Of a DNA stretch of 64,000 nt, positions 29,477-44,476 are shown piece after piece (within the stretch, counting starts at the first letter, position 1; each line of letters begins with the position of its first letter). Source of the DNA: Scylla paramamosain (taxonomy: Eukaryota > Arthropoda > Malacostraca > Decapoda > Portunidae); the NCBI RefSeq assembly GCF_035594125.1, contig NC_087156.1, positions 15,816,497 through 15,880,496 on the forward strand. Direction: 5' to 3'. A model generated the notes under the pieces. That model had not been told where the DNA came from. It saw only the letters and a program-made list of their open reading frames with translations, and did not search any database. The translations under genes and the position numbers were made by a program.

Positions 29477-30627
29477 GCATGAACATGTTTGCATATCTTA
29501 GCCAAGCAGTATGTGTTAATTCAATTTATTTGTGTGTAGAGGCGCAAGTTTGGGTCCTTTGCACCCCGCTGAGGCCGTGGCCAGCTGGGTTGCTACCACC
29601 TGCCTGTCTAGGGCGCCGCCACACTTGATAACTCCCGCTCCGACAGACAGGTGTGAGTGAGTGCACCCCAGCATCACACTCGGAATTTGCTGATTAATGC
29701 TGCTGTAAACGGTGGGAGGCCAGGCAGCGGAGCAGAATTTGGACCTGCTACTGATTGAGAGCCTTTGGGTGGTGTCAGGGCGGGGAAGTGGCTTCATTGT
29801 GCGCTGGAGGGACTAGCAGCCTTGATTTGTGTGTGAGGAACGGGGCGACTGTCGTTCTGGAGTTGTGTGCCGGGAAGCGAGTGTTGGGGACTGGTTGCAA
29901 GCTTCAGTTTAGGCTATTTGACAGTGATTGTGCTTTTTTTTTTTTTTTACCTGTTGTCGCCTTTATTCCCTGTAATTTGGGAAGGGTTATTGGAGTTAAG
30001 TTATTACCATTAAATTATCGTCAGCAACAGCATCATCAGTCTCAGTGGCACAAGTCTCTGATTCCACTACAGAATGCAGGCCTCTCTGTACCTCGGCTAC
30101 TTGTCTCTGTCTGTTCCAGGCCACTCTTTCCTGCCGAGTTAGCTGAAGTTGATTTATATAATGATTTTAATTAACCAAAACACTGATTTATCTTAAACCG
30201 GTTCCTTAGATCCCAGTTTTCTTTTAAGTCCTATTTGCTTCTGTGAATTAAAGGAAATCGAAAGTTAAAAATGACGAAAATAAAAAAAAACTATCATTCA
30301 TATGGAGGAAAAAGAGATCACCTTCCCTGAATCTAACGAGCAGTTTGTGAATGTGAGTTGTATTCGATTACTGGGAGATGATGGAGGCTGTAGTGTGCAG
30401 AGAGTCTCAGCACCGCGTCTGGCTTCCCGCTGGCCTCACTCCTTAACACTCACGGCGACACTCAAGCCTTGTTGACGAGATGAATGTACTAAGGTAAAAA
30501 TTCTTACGCTGAGAGTTGTAGTGAGCGTCTGGAGGGTGGAAGGCTTGAGCAAAGGGTGTGTTTCATAGATAAGTTTAAGGGGAAGACCAAGTTGCTCGGT
30601 AAGGTGTTCATTGATGAAGGCCATACT
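29473..30627. other. Non-coding DNA, nothing recognised
   Basis: Includes T run 29935-29948. An open plus-strand frame (29755-30174) has no splice support. Confidence 0.55.
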
Positions 30628-30785
30628 TGGAAGTGAGCTGATGGAATGATAGATTCGTAGATGGTGATCGATGGAGAGGGGGTGGTGGGCTTGTAGGTGG
30701 TGACAGGTGGAAAGTAGTGACACTTACGTGGTGATAGGTGGAGAGAGTGGCAGGTTTGGGTGATGATGGATGGGAGAGTGAAATA
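30628..30785. repeat. Degenerate GGTGATAGGTGGA-type minisatellite
   Basis: Imperfect repeats of about 12-30 bases with GGTGATRGRTGGA words. Minus-strand open frames rich in His, Ser and Pro read this repeat. Confidence 0.75.
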
Positions 30786-32600
30786 CAATGATGGACGGCT
30801 ACGTTCACCTAAAAAAAAAAAAAAAATAGTAACTATATGCTGAGTACCACAATCTCCACATCTATCTGTGTCTGTCTGTTTATCTATTCATTTATCTATA
30901 TTTCTATCTATCTACCTGTTTTCTATTTATCAACGTATATCTATTATCCATCGGTATCCTGATAATTAAACCAATCTGATCACAACACGCACGTGAGACA
31001 TAAACTTCGTGGTGGCGATCATGTGTAGCACCTTACGTCGCACCTTATTAAAGGGTGGAGGCGAGGCACGGAGCGTTAAGCCTATTAATCCCTAGTTACG
31101 AGAGCCGATATAGGCTTTGCTGGAGTACTTGACACACGAGGCAGTGCGAGGTGACTCTACTATGTATAATAATTGAGCCACACCATGCGTACCTCTCTCC
31201 TCTCTCTTCTCTCTCCCTCTTCCCTCTCAGCCTTCATGCCTCGCTCTCTCGCCTTCACAAGGAGAGAGATGCAATTAGTTTGTCGCATAACTCGATGGTC
31301 ATTATAGCGCCAATTGGACTCGCTCTAATAAGCCTTGATGCAGATGTCCAGCGGGAGGGTTCATTGAAGATTTATTGGGCCCCCACGGCACCCAGGACGC
31401 GGCACCCACTCACACCCACACGCCAGCGCACCCACACACACTTACTCCAACGCAAACACACTCCTAGTTTTAGCTTCTTCGCTTTACCACGCGTTGCTTT
31501 GTACCATTATTGCCTCTCACGTACTCAGCATCCTCATGTGCCTCGGTGTAGCGCCCTGTGGCATCCTCATCCCTCACGCATGCGACCAACACTTATGCAT
31601 CTTCGCTGTCATTTTCACATTATGACTGCAGTACTAAATCAGGCTTTCGTATTAGAAAACCACTAGCGTTGTTATGAAATATATATCATCTACTATCTGA
31701 CTTGTTTATTGTTGGTAACGCTACATGTAGGTTCTTCACACAGAAGCATGTACATTAAATCTTCCTTGTAAAGTGTTCTAGGGCGCTTTGGTCTTTGGAA
31801 ATACGAGGAAGTTCCCACAGGGAGGTGGTTTTAGGTACGTATTTCGTCTATTCCCGTCTCTGTTCAGGCGTTCAATGCTTATGACGGCAGTACAGCACTC
31901 CTCTGTCAGTTCAGGTGTGTCTTATTCCCTCTAGAAGCCTCTTTCCAACTACTAGGTCTGCAGTACACGACTTTCAGCAGAGATGGGAGGTTTTGGTGGC
32001 TAGAAATAGGATAGCTGAGGTCACAACCAGGGTCATGTGCTCTTGGCCATACGCTCAAGTACCAAGCACTAATTACAATAAACTTTAATCTTTAATGGTG
32101 GGGGGGGGATCTCTCTTAATAATATTTCCTTGTTTACCAGAAGCACAGCATCCCATTCTATTTCTCCTCTGATTATCTAATGATATAAACTTGTACTAAA
32201 TTCCTGGCCTAGATAGATAAATAGACGGAAATGGACAATATCTATTCCACTTGATCCTCTGCTTCAATTCCCTGAGTCTAGTACTATGTAATTGTTGAAC
32301 TTCAGATTTGGTTTTCTCCCTACTTATCTGCAGACCCACTTTCTGGCTTTCTCTGTGTAATTGCAAAATCATCGGTAGTTGTAGTCTACGGAAATATCAC
32401 CCACGTAAATTTTGCATCGCCAATTTAGAAGTAAGTGGAATTGTGTTAAAATGCATTACCTTCATGGCCATAATTGCTGAGTGAGGAAGAGGAGCAGGAC
32501 GGAGAGGGGGAGGCAGGAGAGAGAAAAATGAATGAATAAATGAATAAATGTAAAAGAAAAAAAAAACCGACAGTTATAATAACATATACCACGAGGAGGA
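30786..32600. other. Non-coding DNA, with a TCTA-rich tract and a possible regulatory block
   Basis: TCTATCTA-like words at 30860-30955. The block 31255-31400 is repeat-free with GCAATTAG, CCAATTGG and CTAATAAGCC motifs. G run at 32100-32108. No exon supported. Confidence 0.5.
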
Positions 32601-32625
32601 CGAGGATGAGAAGGATGAGAGAGAT

Positions 32626-32698
32626 GAATATACAAAGAAATAAAACGGAAAACAAGCGGCAACAGACATGTTGGCCCCTGCTAGACTGCTTGATGGTG
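32626..32698 (-). mobile_element. 3'-end remnant of a CR1-type LINE
   Basis: About 70 bases match the 3' end of the two larger CR1 copies in this window: plus-strand words CAACAGACATGTTGGCCC and AGACTGCTTGATGG correspond to CAACAGACCTTTTGGCCC and AGGCTGTTTGGTAA at 46590-46625. The terminal GAATATACAAAGAAATA corresponds to their GGAATACAAAGGAATACAAA repeats. The 3' end abuts a degenerate GAGGA/GATGAG tract (32590-32625). Only the last part of the 3' UTR remains. Confidence 0.7.
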
Positions 32699-33039
32699 AA
32701 GAAAATAGAAATTCAATAATGAAATTTTGCCGTAACAGAAATAATAGTTGAGTAAGAGATAAGAAAGACGAAAAAGAAAATGTGAGGAGGGAAGTGGGAA
32801 TGACTGGGTAGATGCAATACAGCGAAAAGATAAAAGTGAGGTAAAGAAAAGTGAGGAAGGGAGGGAGGGTGGAGAAGAACGAGGGAGGAGTCTGGGATGG
32901 TGAGTGAATGAAGGAGGGAGGAGGAAGGCAAGGGGCGCGTCAAGAGAAAGCTGTCTATTATTTTTCATAGGATGTTATCTGTTCCCTCGTGCATAGCGTC
33001 ATGTTCTCCATCACGGCCACGCGTTAAAGCTTCCGTCTG

Positions 33040-33042
<3 letters not shown>
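32699..33042. other. Non-coding, purine-rich
   Basis: GGA/GAAA-rich tract at 32760-32930. Nothing else recognised. Confidence 0.6.
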
Positions 33043-33091
<49 letters not shown>

Positions 33092-33134
33092 ATAGGTCAC
33101 AATAATCTTAAACTGTTACTTCTGCTGTTGCTGG

Positions 33135-33176
<42 letters not shown>

Positions 33177-33189
33177 CACTACCACTACT
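33043..33189. repeat. (CA)n and (CTA)n arrays
   Basis: CA array 33043-33089 and CTA array 33133-33180 ending in CCACTA words. Confidence 0.95.
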
Positions 33190-34407
33190 TGACACACACA
33201 CAACGATCTCTCCAGCAACTTACCAATGCATCAGCTACACGTCACATACCTCTCCTAATTCTTTAACTAATTGCTGCTCCTTACATACAAAGAGAAAGAA
33301 GAGAAGCACGACTAATACCAACCAACACACGTATGGTACAGTACTTTCATCCCGTGTATGGCTGTGTGTGTGTTCCTCCCCGGTGATTTATTTATGTCTA
33401 TTACGTGTTTATCGTAGTGAGGCGTCGTGGGTGTGTGGAGGAGTCAAAGCGCTTATCTTAGTGCTGTGTCAAGCTCTCCTCGGGCCGTGGAGAGCCATCA
33501 ACCAAGATGCAAACATCACCATACATACTGAGAGGCTTACCATTACTGCCAGCCATCCCTTCCATCCCTTCCCTCCCTTCCTTTCCTAGCGCCATGTAAG
33601 TCTTCCATAGTTTTAGGCCCCTACTCCACCTTCTCCGACTCCTCCACCCTTCCTCAGCGGCGCTCCATCACTGTATCTTTTATCAGAGCCCGCCGGAGCC
33701 CCTCGACCGTCACCCCCGCCGCCTCTGCCCCATAGTCCCTTCATCACCCCGCCAGGCCATCCATCCCTGTCCCCCTCACGCGCGCCATCACTGAGTCTCT
33801 CCATTTGTTCTCTTCGATAAAACTGGTAGCTCGATCTACGCCACTTCCAGGGCTTATTGTTATTTTTTTTTTTATCTCTCTCCTTCCTCCTTCTCAGCTT
33901 CCTTTTCCTCCTCCTCCTCCTCTTCCTCCTCCTTTTCTTGCTGTTGCTATTGATGTTGTTCGTGATTTGGGTATAGTCCATCTTCTTCCAAGGTTTTTTT
34001 TCTCTCTTTTAATCTTCCTCTTTTTCCACTTTTTCCTCTCCATTTTTCATCTCTCTTTTCTTTTTGTTCTTGTTCTTGTTCCACCACCACCACTACCGCC
34101 TCCTCCTCCTTCTTCTTCTCCTTTTCCTCCTCCTTCTCTTCCTCCTCCTCTTCCTTCTTCACGTACCTTTTCTTAATCTTGCTCGTTTCAGTACTTTCAC
34201 CCTTTTTTTCCTTGGACCCCTCTCCCGTATGTCTATCTCCCCCTCACTCCAGCCATCATGGACGAGTTATTTAACACATCATTGCTTCAGAACAACAGTA
34301 AGAGCAATACCGGTAAGAGAAATGTCTCGGTTACCTATAAATCTTCTTGTGGCAACCAATAGTTCTTCCCTTCTTTCTTTAATCTTTCTTTAGTCCTTCC
34401 CTTGTGC

Positions 34408-34409
<2 letters not shown>
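33190..34409. other. Non-coding DNA with long pyrimidine-rich CCT/CTT tract
   Basis: From 33880 to 34165 the plus strand is nearly all C and T in CCT and CTT words, with a CACCAC insert at 34081-34096. Lys/Arg/Glu-rich minus-strand frames are artefacts of this. Confidence 0.75.
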
Positions 34410-34451
<42 letters not shown>

Positions 34452-34902
34452 GCGTAACTCGTTGTTGTATCTTTTTTTTTTTTTTTGCATTCCAAGCTTC
34501 ATCTGTTTCCATTTCCATCGGCATCAGGTGATTTACTCCGTGGCTTCAAGGTGTCGTCTGATAAATGGGTTCAATTACTGAGCTAATTGGTAGTTCTCTC
34601 CGGGCAGCACGAGGCACAGAAGGAACAGGAGAAAGAAGAGGAGGAGGAAGAGAGAGTGTGGAGAGAGTGGAGTACAAGGAGGAGGAGGAAAACCTGTAGA
34701 TCGTTGTTGGTGATGATAATGATGAGGCTTATGATGATGAAGCAACCATTGGAACCACTTCGTATCCCAGTAACTCTGCTTAGGTAATGATGACGCAGAT
34801 AATGATGATGGAGATGAGCAAAGAACAATGGCAGTGTAGATTATCGGTGCAGCCTCCGTGCCTCGTGGACCGTCCCTGACCGTGAGAGTCCCGCCGGCCC
34901 CT

Positions 34903-34940
<38 letters not shown>
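34410..34940. repeat. (CT)n, GGA tract and (GA)n
   Basis: CT array 34410-34445, T run 34472-34485, GGA-rich 34625-34690, ATG/GAT words 34709-34745, GA array 34906-34940. Confidence 0.85.
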
Positions 34941-34942
<2 letters not shown>

Positions 34943-35824
34943 AACTTAATATACATATACAAGGGCGATATTGATAGGTTAGATCACGAGTTTAGACTTC
35001 GTTAGTTTATTAGATGAACACGTAGGTTATAATAGATAGACTTAGTTGCATAGAGTATATGTTACAGATAGGCCTACTTTGGGGATCTAAAGGGATAAGG
35101 AAATGCAAGGGATAGTGATGAAAGGCTGAAGGAGAAGGAGTATATAAAAGTTTATTTCCTATATTAAACTCTGGAAGTCCCTGCCTGGTTGTGAATTTCC
35201 TCCTTCCTAGGATTTGAACTCTCTGAAGAGGGAGGTTTTAAGACACTTATCCTTCAATTTGCGATGATTCTCTTGACGTCTCTTTTGGGACTGGCGCCTA
35301 AGTGGGATTATTATTTTTTTTCCTCCGGTTTTGTTTCCCTTGGCCAGTGACCCTCTTACATTAAAAAAAAAAAAAAAAAATTGTCATAATTTCCTGAAGA
35401 ATATTGTCGGGTGAAAAATTAAAGCCTTATTCTGAAATAGGTTTTGGCGATTTATCCATACAAACTGTAAATTGAAACATGAAGCTTTACTTTATAATCC
35501 CACCCAAACTCTTAGACGAGGCAGGACGCAGATGTGAACCGACCACGCCTCTATGAAAAAAATTAATTTCTTCTTGCATTTTCTTTTCATTCTTCAAAGT
35601 GCGCGGTCCAATTTATTCGTGTCTGTAAAATCAGGCTGTGTACCGTGTTATCTTATTCATATCAGTTCAGGTCGTGTCCCACTCAGCTTTGTTCACAGGA
35701 ATGTCTTGTGATACTTACAGCCAAGATTTCTTTGCTCCAGGCTACGTTTGTGGAACCATGAATTAGCGCTCGTGTTTGGAATCGTAATGCTGTGACCGTA
35801 GTTCTGATAAATCATTTGTCATTG
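34941..35824. other. Non-coding AT-rich DNA, nothing recognised
   Basis: A run at 35362-35380. No exon or transposon hallmark found. Confidence 0.6.
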
Positions 35825-35892
<68 letters not shown>

Positions 35893-36660
35893 AGATCGCC
35901 ACCTCCTCGCCGCCTGTTCCGCCACCAGCCGTTCCCTTATCACGGCGGCCGAGGCGAGGCAGCACGGCCATCCATCCCGCTAACCACGCCATCATACTGT
36001 TTTAATCAACCTCTTTACGCTGCGTCTAATCTCCTCCAGCATCGCCATTACGCAGCATGATCCCATCCCTATAGTCGTTCATATCAACCCTCACCTCGCC
36101 TCACCTCGCCGCCTCCCTGCCTCCCTCCCTTGTCTCCCTTACATCCTTCTCTCCCACTCCTAAGTCACCCGTACCCTTCTTCCCCCCTACCGTTACCTTT
36201 CCTGCCTCTCTCACCTACACACATCACCGCGAACCCCTTAGTAACCTTCTCTTCATCACTCTCACCCATCTCTCCTCCTCCTCCTCCTCCTCCTCCTCCT
36301 ATAATGTAAACAATTACACCAATGAACTCTTTGATACGGTCGAGGGTGGAGTCTGATCCATCACGTCTTCGATGATTGTTTCTCCTCCTCCTCCTCCTCC
36401 TCCTCCTCCTCCTCCTCCTCTTCGTCTTCCTCTTCTGTCAGGCCTAGTGTTTATGGGATTTATGATTCTTTTTTTCATTTTTTCTTTTTCTTTCTTTCTT
36501 CTTCTTCTTCTTCTTCTTCTTCTTCTTCTTCTTCTTCTTCTTCTTCTTCTTCTTCTTCTTCTTCTTTTTGTTGTTCTTGTTCTTCTTGTTCTTGTTCTTG
36601 TTCTTCTTCTTCTCTTTTCTCCTCGTCCTCCTCCTCCTCCTCCTCCTCCTTCTGTATGAT
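35825..36660. repeat. (CA)n, then CCT and CTT arrays
   Basis: CA array 35825-35891; CCT arrays 36272-36300 and 36382-36420; CTT array 36488-36567; mixed CTT/CTTGTT/CCT to 36655. The 35892-36270 interval is C-rich without a supported exon. Confidence 0.9.
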
Positions 36661-36878
36661 TGATTGGTGCAATTTTCTGCTTCATGTGCCTATGTGTGTT
36701 GATAGGGCCATATTTCGTGTTGTTGTGGTGGTGTTCCAGAGACCTGTTTCTTACTCATTGCTCTGTTACGCATTGGTATATTTTTACATTAGTTTTCTTT
36801 CGGTTCGCGTTGGGTTTGTTAGATATTTGCTTTGGTTTTGTCTATTAATGTTTTTTTTTTCTAGTTCAATGAGAAATG

Positions 36879-36992
<114 letters not shown>

Positions 36993-37259
36993 ATGTATTA
37001 TTTCAGTTCCTTTTTCAGTCTCATATTTTTTCTCATAATTCTTTGACTTATTTTTTTCTCCTTCCTTCATCCACTTCCTATTCCACCAACTAATCTTTTC
37101 TTTTCTCTCACGTCTTTTTACTCTCATTCTATCTCATTTTATCCTTCTCTTACATTTTTCCTTACATCCCTTGTCTCTGCGTCAGTCTTTTCCCTAACTT
37201 TTGATTTTTTTCTTTCCATGTCCATAACTCATCGCATGCTCTGCCCCCCCTCCCCACAG

Positions 37260-37500
37260 ACTGTTCGTCCATGCATCTGTCAGCTCGCCAATCAGTCAGA
37301 AGAGCCTGGCATTAGATCGTAAGTGAGAGCAGTCCACTTGGTAATTGGCAGACTTCTGGGCATCAAGCGGTGACTGTCCCTTGGTGGTGGCCCGGCTAAT
37401 GAAGGAGGGCGTCTTCCTTCAGGCAAATTCTCTATACACTTAGCTCTTATTAACGGACTTATTAAAGCCCATTATCTTGCGGATTTAATGTTCGGTACAC
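37260..37500. promoter_or_regulatory. Candidate conserved non-coding element
   Basis: Repeat-free block with CCAATCAG, GGTAATTGGC, GGCTAATGAAGG, CTTATTAACGG and GGATTTAATG words. Resembles the other TAAT-rich islands in the window. Inference from composition only. Confidence 0.27.
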
Positions 37501-38058
37501 TCATTTGACCCGTACGAGCGAAGAGGGACGGTAGGGAATCCAGGCCCCGAGAGAAGGAGGATTGAAAGAAAAAAGGGAGCAAAAATAAGAAAAGGGAGAA
37601 GACAAAAACCAGTAGAAAGTGGTGTTGGTCTGTAGTTCCACCATGTATCAGAGGCTCCGGCCCCACAAGTGGACAGGGAACACCCAAGGCGGCGGCGGGG
37701 CGGGGCGTTGAGTGTGTGTGTGTGTGTATAAGGGAATCTCGTGCCTGGCCCCGCTAACTCAGGCACCGTCTTCCCCTCGGGTCTTGGATAATTCACCGCT
37801 ACCATCGCTATCCGGCCATCGATAAGTCAAACACTCCTACTGGTTCTTAACAATTACTACTGTTATCCTGGAATCCCTGTGCCTTCCTACAAACCTTCCT
37901 TTCTCTCTCTCTTTTCCTCCTCGAAGTAGTTAAGAGGTGGTCGCTTTTTTTCCCCAATCCTTTGTGTTATCAATCGAAATATAGAGGTTTATATATGTCT
38001 TCTGCAAAGTAAAGTATTCATTAATTTACGAAGCGTTTATATTAGAGCAGAACGGGGT

Positions 38059-38062
<4 letters not shown>

Positions 38063-38123
<61 letters not shown>

Positions 38124-38148
38124 GAGAGAGAGATAGAGAGAGAGAGAC
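38063..38148. repeat. (GA)n microsatellite with GATA interruptions
   Basis: About 40 GA units interrupted by two ATAG steps. Confidence 0.96.
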
Positions 38149-39890
38149 CAGGTATGTATCGTGCTGGTAGACACTCAGGTTTTAACAGTTTAACATCTTG
38201 CCAACGCCCGACGTTCAGCGGGGAAGAAGAAGTAAGGGACCAGATATTAAAGTTAGATCCGTTGCACCAATTTATTGTCTCATACAAAACGCTGGATTAT
38301 TATTCTGATATTTTTTATTCGGGAGTATATAAGAGTGTGCTCTATAATTTCTCCTCCTCCGTGTGGGTATTGATGGCGCTCGTTCCTTATTACACTCGTA
38401 TTAGTCACACTTGGTATTTTTTTGTATTAGTCATAGTCACGTAAAAGGATCATGAAACCTACCGGAGTTACGGATTAGAATCTGGAGCCGCAAAGATACG
38501 CTGGTCAGAGATGCTGGTTCTCTTCAAACACACCGCTGGCTGGCTCTCTGGATCTGCCTTTACCCTTTACTTAGGTTCCTCTTCCTCCTGCAGCTCCACC
38601 TACTCGTCCTTCTTCTCTTCCTCTTCTTCCTTCAACTTCTCCTCCTCCCCCTCTCCTCCTCCTCCAAGAATTTCCTTATCCCTACCTTGAAACTCCCACC
38701 CGCTGCCCTCCTTCCTTCTTTCCTTCTTTTGCCTCATACCTTCCCACTCTTCTTTACTTCATATTTTATTTTTTTACTTGTTTATTTGTTTATTTTGAGG
38801 GCGTCGCCAATAGTATAATGATAGGGGGGGAAAATATTCAGAGTGTTGGTAACTGCGGCTGGTAACGTTACAGTGATATAAGCTGTGGGGTCCTCCTTTT
38901 TGCAGACGCTTTCAGGAACTAGAGTGTACCCTGCTGGTTCTCAGGTTACGTATGAAGGATCCTTTAACCTTTTGAGTGGCATTGCTTATTCGCAGCCTAA
39001 GAAAACCATCGCGTGGAAATTCGGTTTATAATTTTTGAAAGATAACACTGAAGGCAAAGAATGTATTCAAGTATCTGGTAAAGCTTTTTAATGGATAAAG
39101 TCATTTTTTTTCTGCTTAATAAAATTGCCTTTGATTACTTTAATAAATTAATCCCTGTTATTAGCTGTTAAAAAGTTAATCTGATCATAACTCACACACA
39201 ACGAGATTAAGAAGTCAAAGTTCCACAGGAGAGTACCACGGTTGTTTAGAGTTTGAATTAAAATTATTTTTTGGCGTGGCTTTGAATGGAGTCATAAAAC
39301 CTATAACTTACTTGGCTCCAGACGCAAGGAAACCTGTATTTTTAACCTACATTTTTTCATTGATCTGGGAGGTTTGCAGCCTGTGGTATTCTTTGCTCCT
39401 TGCAGTTTGTGCTGTGATATCATGGTTTTGTATTTATAGACCGGTATATACAGACGGCAGGACTGTGGGGTGGCTCAAGGGTAATTATTATCGTTCATAT
39501 AAGAATTAAAAAGTAAGGCATCTAAAAATTAAATGAATAGATTGGTAGGTAAGTAAATAAATACATAAAAGCATTAAGATCCTCAAAGCGTCAGTATATA
39601 AAAGATAAAGATAACCTGCCAGGATTCAGTAATGGCGTCTTACTTGGAAAAGAAATTAATTGCATATTATACCATTCGTCTTGTGACTCCTCTCTGTCCA
39701 CCTCACTCGGGTTCCTCCCTCGCCTTTTTGCTTTCCCTCCCGTCCCTCCCTCCTTCCTTCCCTCCTTCTCTCCCCTCCTTCCCTCCCTCACTCCTTCGCA
39801 TCCTCACCCCGGGTCTCCCTCCCCCTCCTCTCTTGTCTTGCAATTACAAAGGGAAGTGAACGTTGTCAGTCAACACGCCGCTCTTCTCTC
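38149..39890. other. Non-coding DNA, nothing recognised
   Basis: AT-rich with pyrimidine-rich tracts at 38580-38740 and 39690-39840. The plus-strand frame 39276-39509 shows hydrophobic residues but no splice or family support. Confidence 0.55.
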
Positions 39891-39899
39891 GACCAACAG

Positions 39900-40120
39900 C
39901 TGAGCCATTTTTCATAGTCACTCCAATAAATATAATCGGATCCTCGTGATGCATGCTAATAATGTCATTACGGGGCTTTAGCGCAGATCAAATTATCGCC
40001 CGCCCTCGGTATCCGTTTGATTCCAACAATCTTAATTGATCTCGGACGCGTGAAATAGAAATGGACTTTGAATTCATTATTGCTTATCCGTATTAGGCCG
40101 GCTTTCTATTGGCTATGGGG
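39900..40120. promoter_or_regulatory. Candidate conserved non-coding element
   Basis: Repeat-free island with ATGCTAATAATGTCATTACGG, AAATTATCG, CTTAATTGATC and GAATTCATTATTGC words next to an inverted CCAAT. Typical of developmental enhancers in style; not demonstrated. Confidence 0.3.
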
Positions 40121-40122
40121 GA

Positions 40123-40302
40123 CGGCAGGATTTATACAGGCAAGATAACCCTTCCCGCCCCCGCCATCTGAACGGGGTAGCAGGTGAAGGCAACTCGCCG
40201 CCTCCGAGGAACCTGATCGTGTTGCGGCTCCACTGTCTGTATTGACTCGGCCTTGGTTGGGATCACTGGTCTTGTTGTCACCACGGCGGGGCTGAGGACA
40301 CA
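40123..40302 (-). CDS. Weak candidate terminal exon
   Basis: Minus strand. After a possible acceptor CAGTGTGTCCTCAG the frame reads PRRGDNKTSDPNQGRVNTDS and continues with Ser/Gly-rich residues to a TAG. Codon choice is mildly coding-like. No upstream exon could be paired with it and no family is recognised. Confidence 0.2.
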
Positions 40303-42188
40303 CTGAGCGGACACTCGTGCTGCATATGTCCCCTAAAGGCGTTAGCATCTGGCCGAACAGTAGCGTGTGTGGACAAGGAGGGTTTTCTTGTTGGGGCTCA
40401 CCCAGGAGGGAGGGTCGGAGTGCGGGGGGAGGTGGAGGTGGAGGGGTGCGGGGGAGGTAGTGGTGGCAGGGAAGACGGAGATGAAACACGCGAGTGTCTA
40501 GTTTGTATGCAAAGACGTTTATACACCTGCCTTTATCGAAGCGTCCATCAATAAATTGATTCGTGCTAAAAGGTGGTTAACCATCCATATCATTGTCAAG
40601 GAATAATTTGCTCAACGGGATTGCGGCTATCGTTCATCGCGCAGGTGTCAATGGCTCGGGTGCGGACGTTCTGCCGTGACCCCGCCCGACCCTCGCCGAC
40701 GGCCCCTGAACACTTTGGCAAATCTGAGTCGTTAATTTCTGACTCTTATCTAATCCCAAACACTGCCCTGCATCATGCAATGGCCACGCGTCCGGCACCG
40801 GGCTGCTGCTCGGTTGCTCTCCCGCCCTGCACCACGTCTCGTTCAGCACGGCCGACTTCAGTAGCCTGCACATTTTTTAACACGTGTACGTTAGCTGAGC
40901 GATGAGAATACCAAGCCTAGAGATTTATTCCAGATACATCCATTACGTTGGCAAACTTGTTGACTTTCTTTCAGGCTGAGACATTTTTGTAGCCGTATCT
41001 TTCTTTTCCTTTATCTTGAAAACTCTTGGTTATAAGTATGTTGTTATCAGAATTTTTCCTGTAGATGAAAGACCCTCAGCTGAACCTTCCGTCCACACAC
41101 ACACACACACACACACACACTGGAATTGTGACTAGACTGAGGGTAGTAAGAGGAGCCGAGCAATTCCTCAGCGCGGTCGGGCATGGTATACCACCCCGGC
41201 CACCATCCTTCATCACTACCCAGCAGCCTCTCAGCACCTCGCCGTTAACAAGCCGTTCCTTCCTCTGCCCCTCCTGCCCTCTGTACGATTACTAATGGCG
41301 ATATGCAGTGATTAAGGATAAACACCATGCTTCTACCACACCGTCAGATAACAGAATGGTGGCCACATGAACCTTCAATTACAGCCAGACATTGCGTGGC
41401 TCCTTATCTCTGGTCCATTAGTTTTCCCTTCCTCTCGTGACACTTTCCCTACACCGTCTTCCTATTAAGCTTACTCGCTGGACGCCCCTGCAGCTTCTTC
41501 CTCCTCCTCCTTCTCCTCCTCCTCTTCAAATGGTGGACGTCCCTCTGGCTTGGTGAAAAGGGTAGGAAAGGGGGAGCGGCGGCCAGTTAAGAGCCTAGTC
41601 GTGCCTCAGAGTAGCGCTGTAGGGGTGATGGAGGGACCCTTCTGATGCTGACGTCACCCCTATAAAGACTCGACCTCAACCCCATCCCCATCACACCCTC
41701 CCCTCATCCCCTCCACCACTGCCATCACCATCTGCCCACACCCCCACCCCTCTCACTGTCTCTTCACCACCTACCTCACTTCCCCCTCCTACCTTCACTT
41801 TTCAGCCTGTTCTCTCCTCCCTCCATCTACTCCTCTTTATCTATAATCTCCCTGTCTCTCCCTTTTGCTCATACCTCTTCTTTTCGCCAGTGCTTTTGCT
41901 TAATTCTCAGTGGAGTTTTGCTGTGTCATTTACGTTTTCTACATCAATTTACTATCCATTCAGTATCGCTCTAAAGTAAAATATTGCGTAATAAAGTATA
42001 AGTGATGGTGTAGGGCGTGCATATCCCGTGTGGGGCTGTTATCTCTGCTGTCGTGGCCCGAGAGCCCTCCGCGCGGTATTCACCAGGTATCCCCCGGCGC
42101 AGGGCTACTGTACTTATCTGGTATTGTTATCTCGCATAGGTCTTAACTCAGTTTAACTCATTTGCCGTCACAGACCCGCAACTGAATT
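40303..42188. other. Non-coding DNA; repeat-free block 40590-40770
   Basis: The 40590-40770 block has GTTAATTTCTGA and CTAATCCC words and high complexity, so it may be regulatory. (CA)n at 41094-41120. C-rich 41640-41830. No supported exon. Confidence 0.5.
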
Positions 42189-42203
42189 TGTGTGTGTGTG
42201 TGT

Positions 42204-42242
<39 letters not shown>

Positions 42243-42253
42243 TGTGTGTGTGA
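42189..42253. repeat. (GT)n microsatellite
   Basis: GT array with two TATG interruptions. Confidence 0.95.

Positions 42254-44476
<2,223 letters not shown>

Noticed and set aside
30436..30808. Minus-strand frames rich in His, Ser and Pro
   Set aside because: They read a degenerate GGTGATAGGTGGA minisatellite.
36314..36685. Lys/Arg/Glu-rich frame resembling a charged nuclear protein
   Set aside because: Produced by CTT and CCT arrays on the opposite strand.
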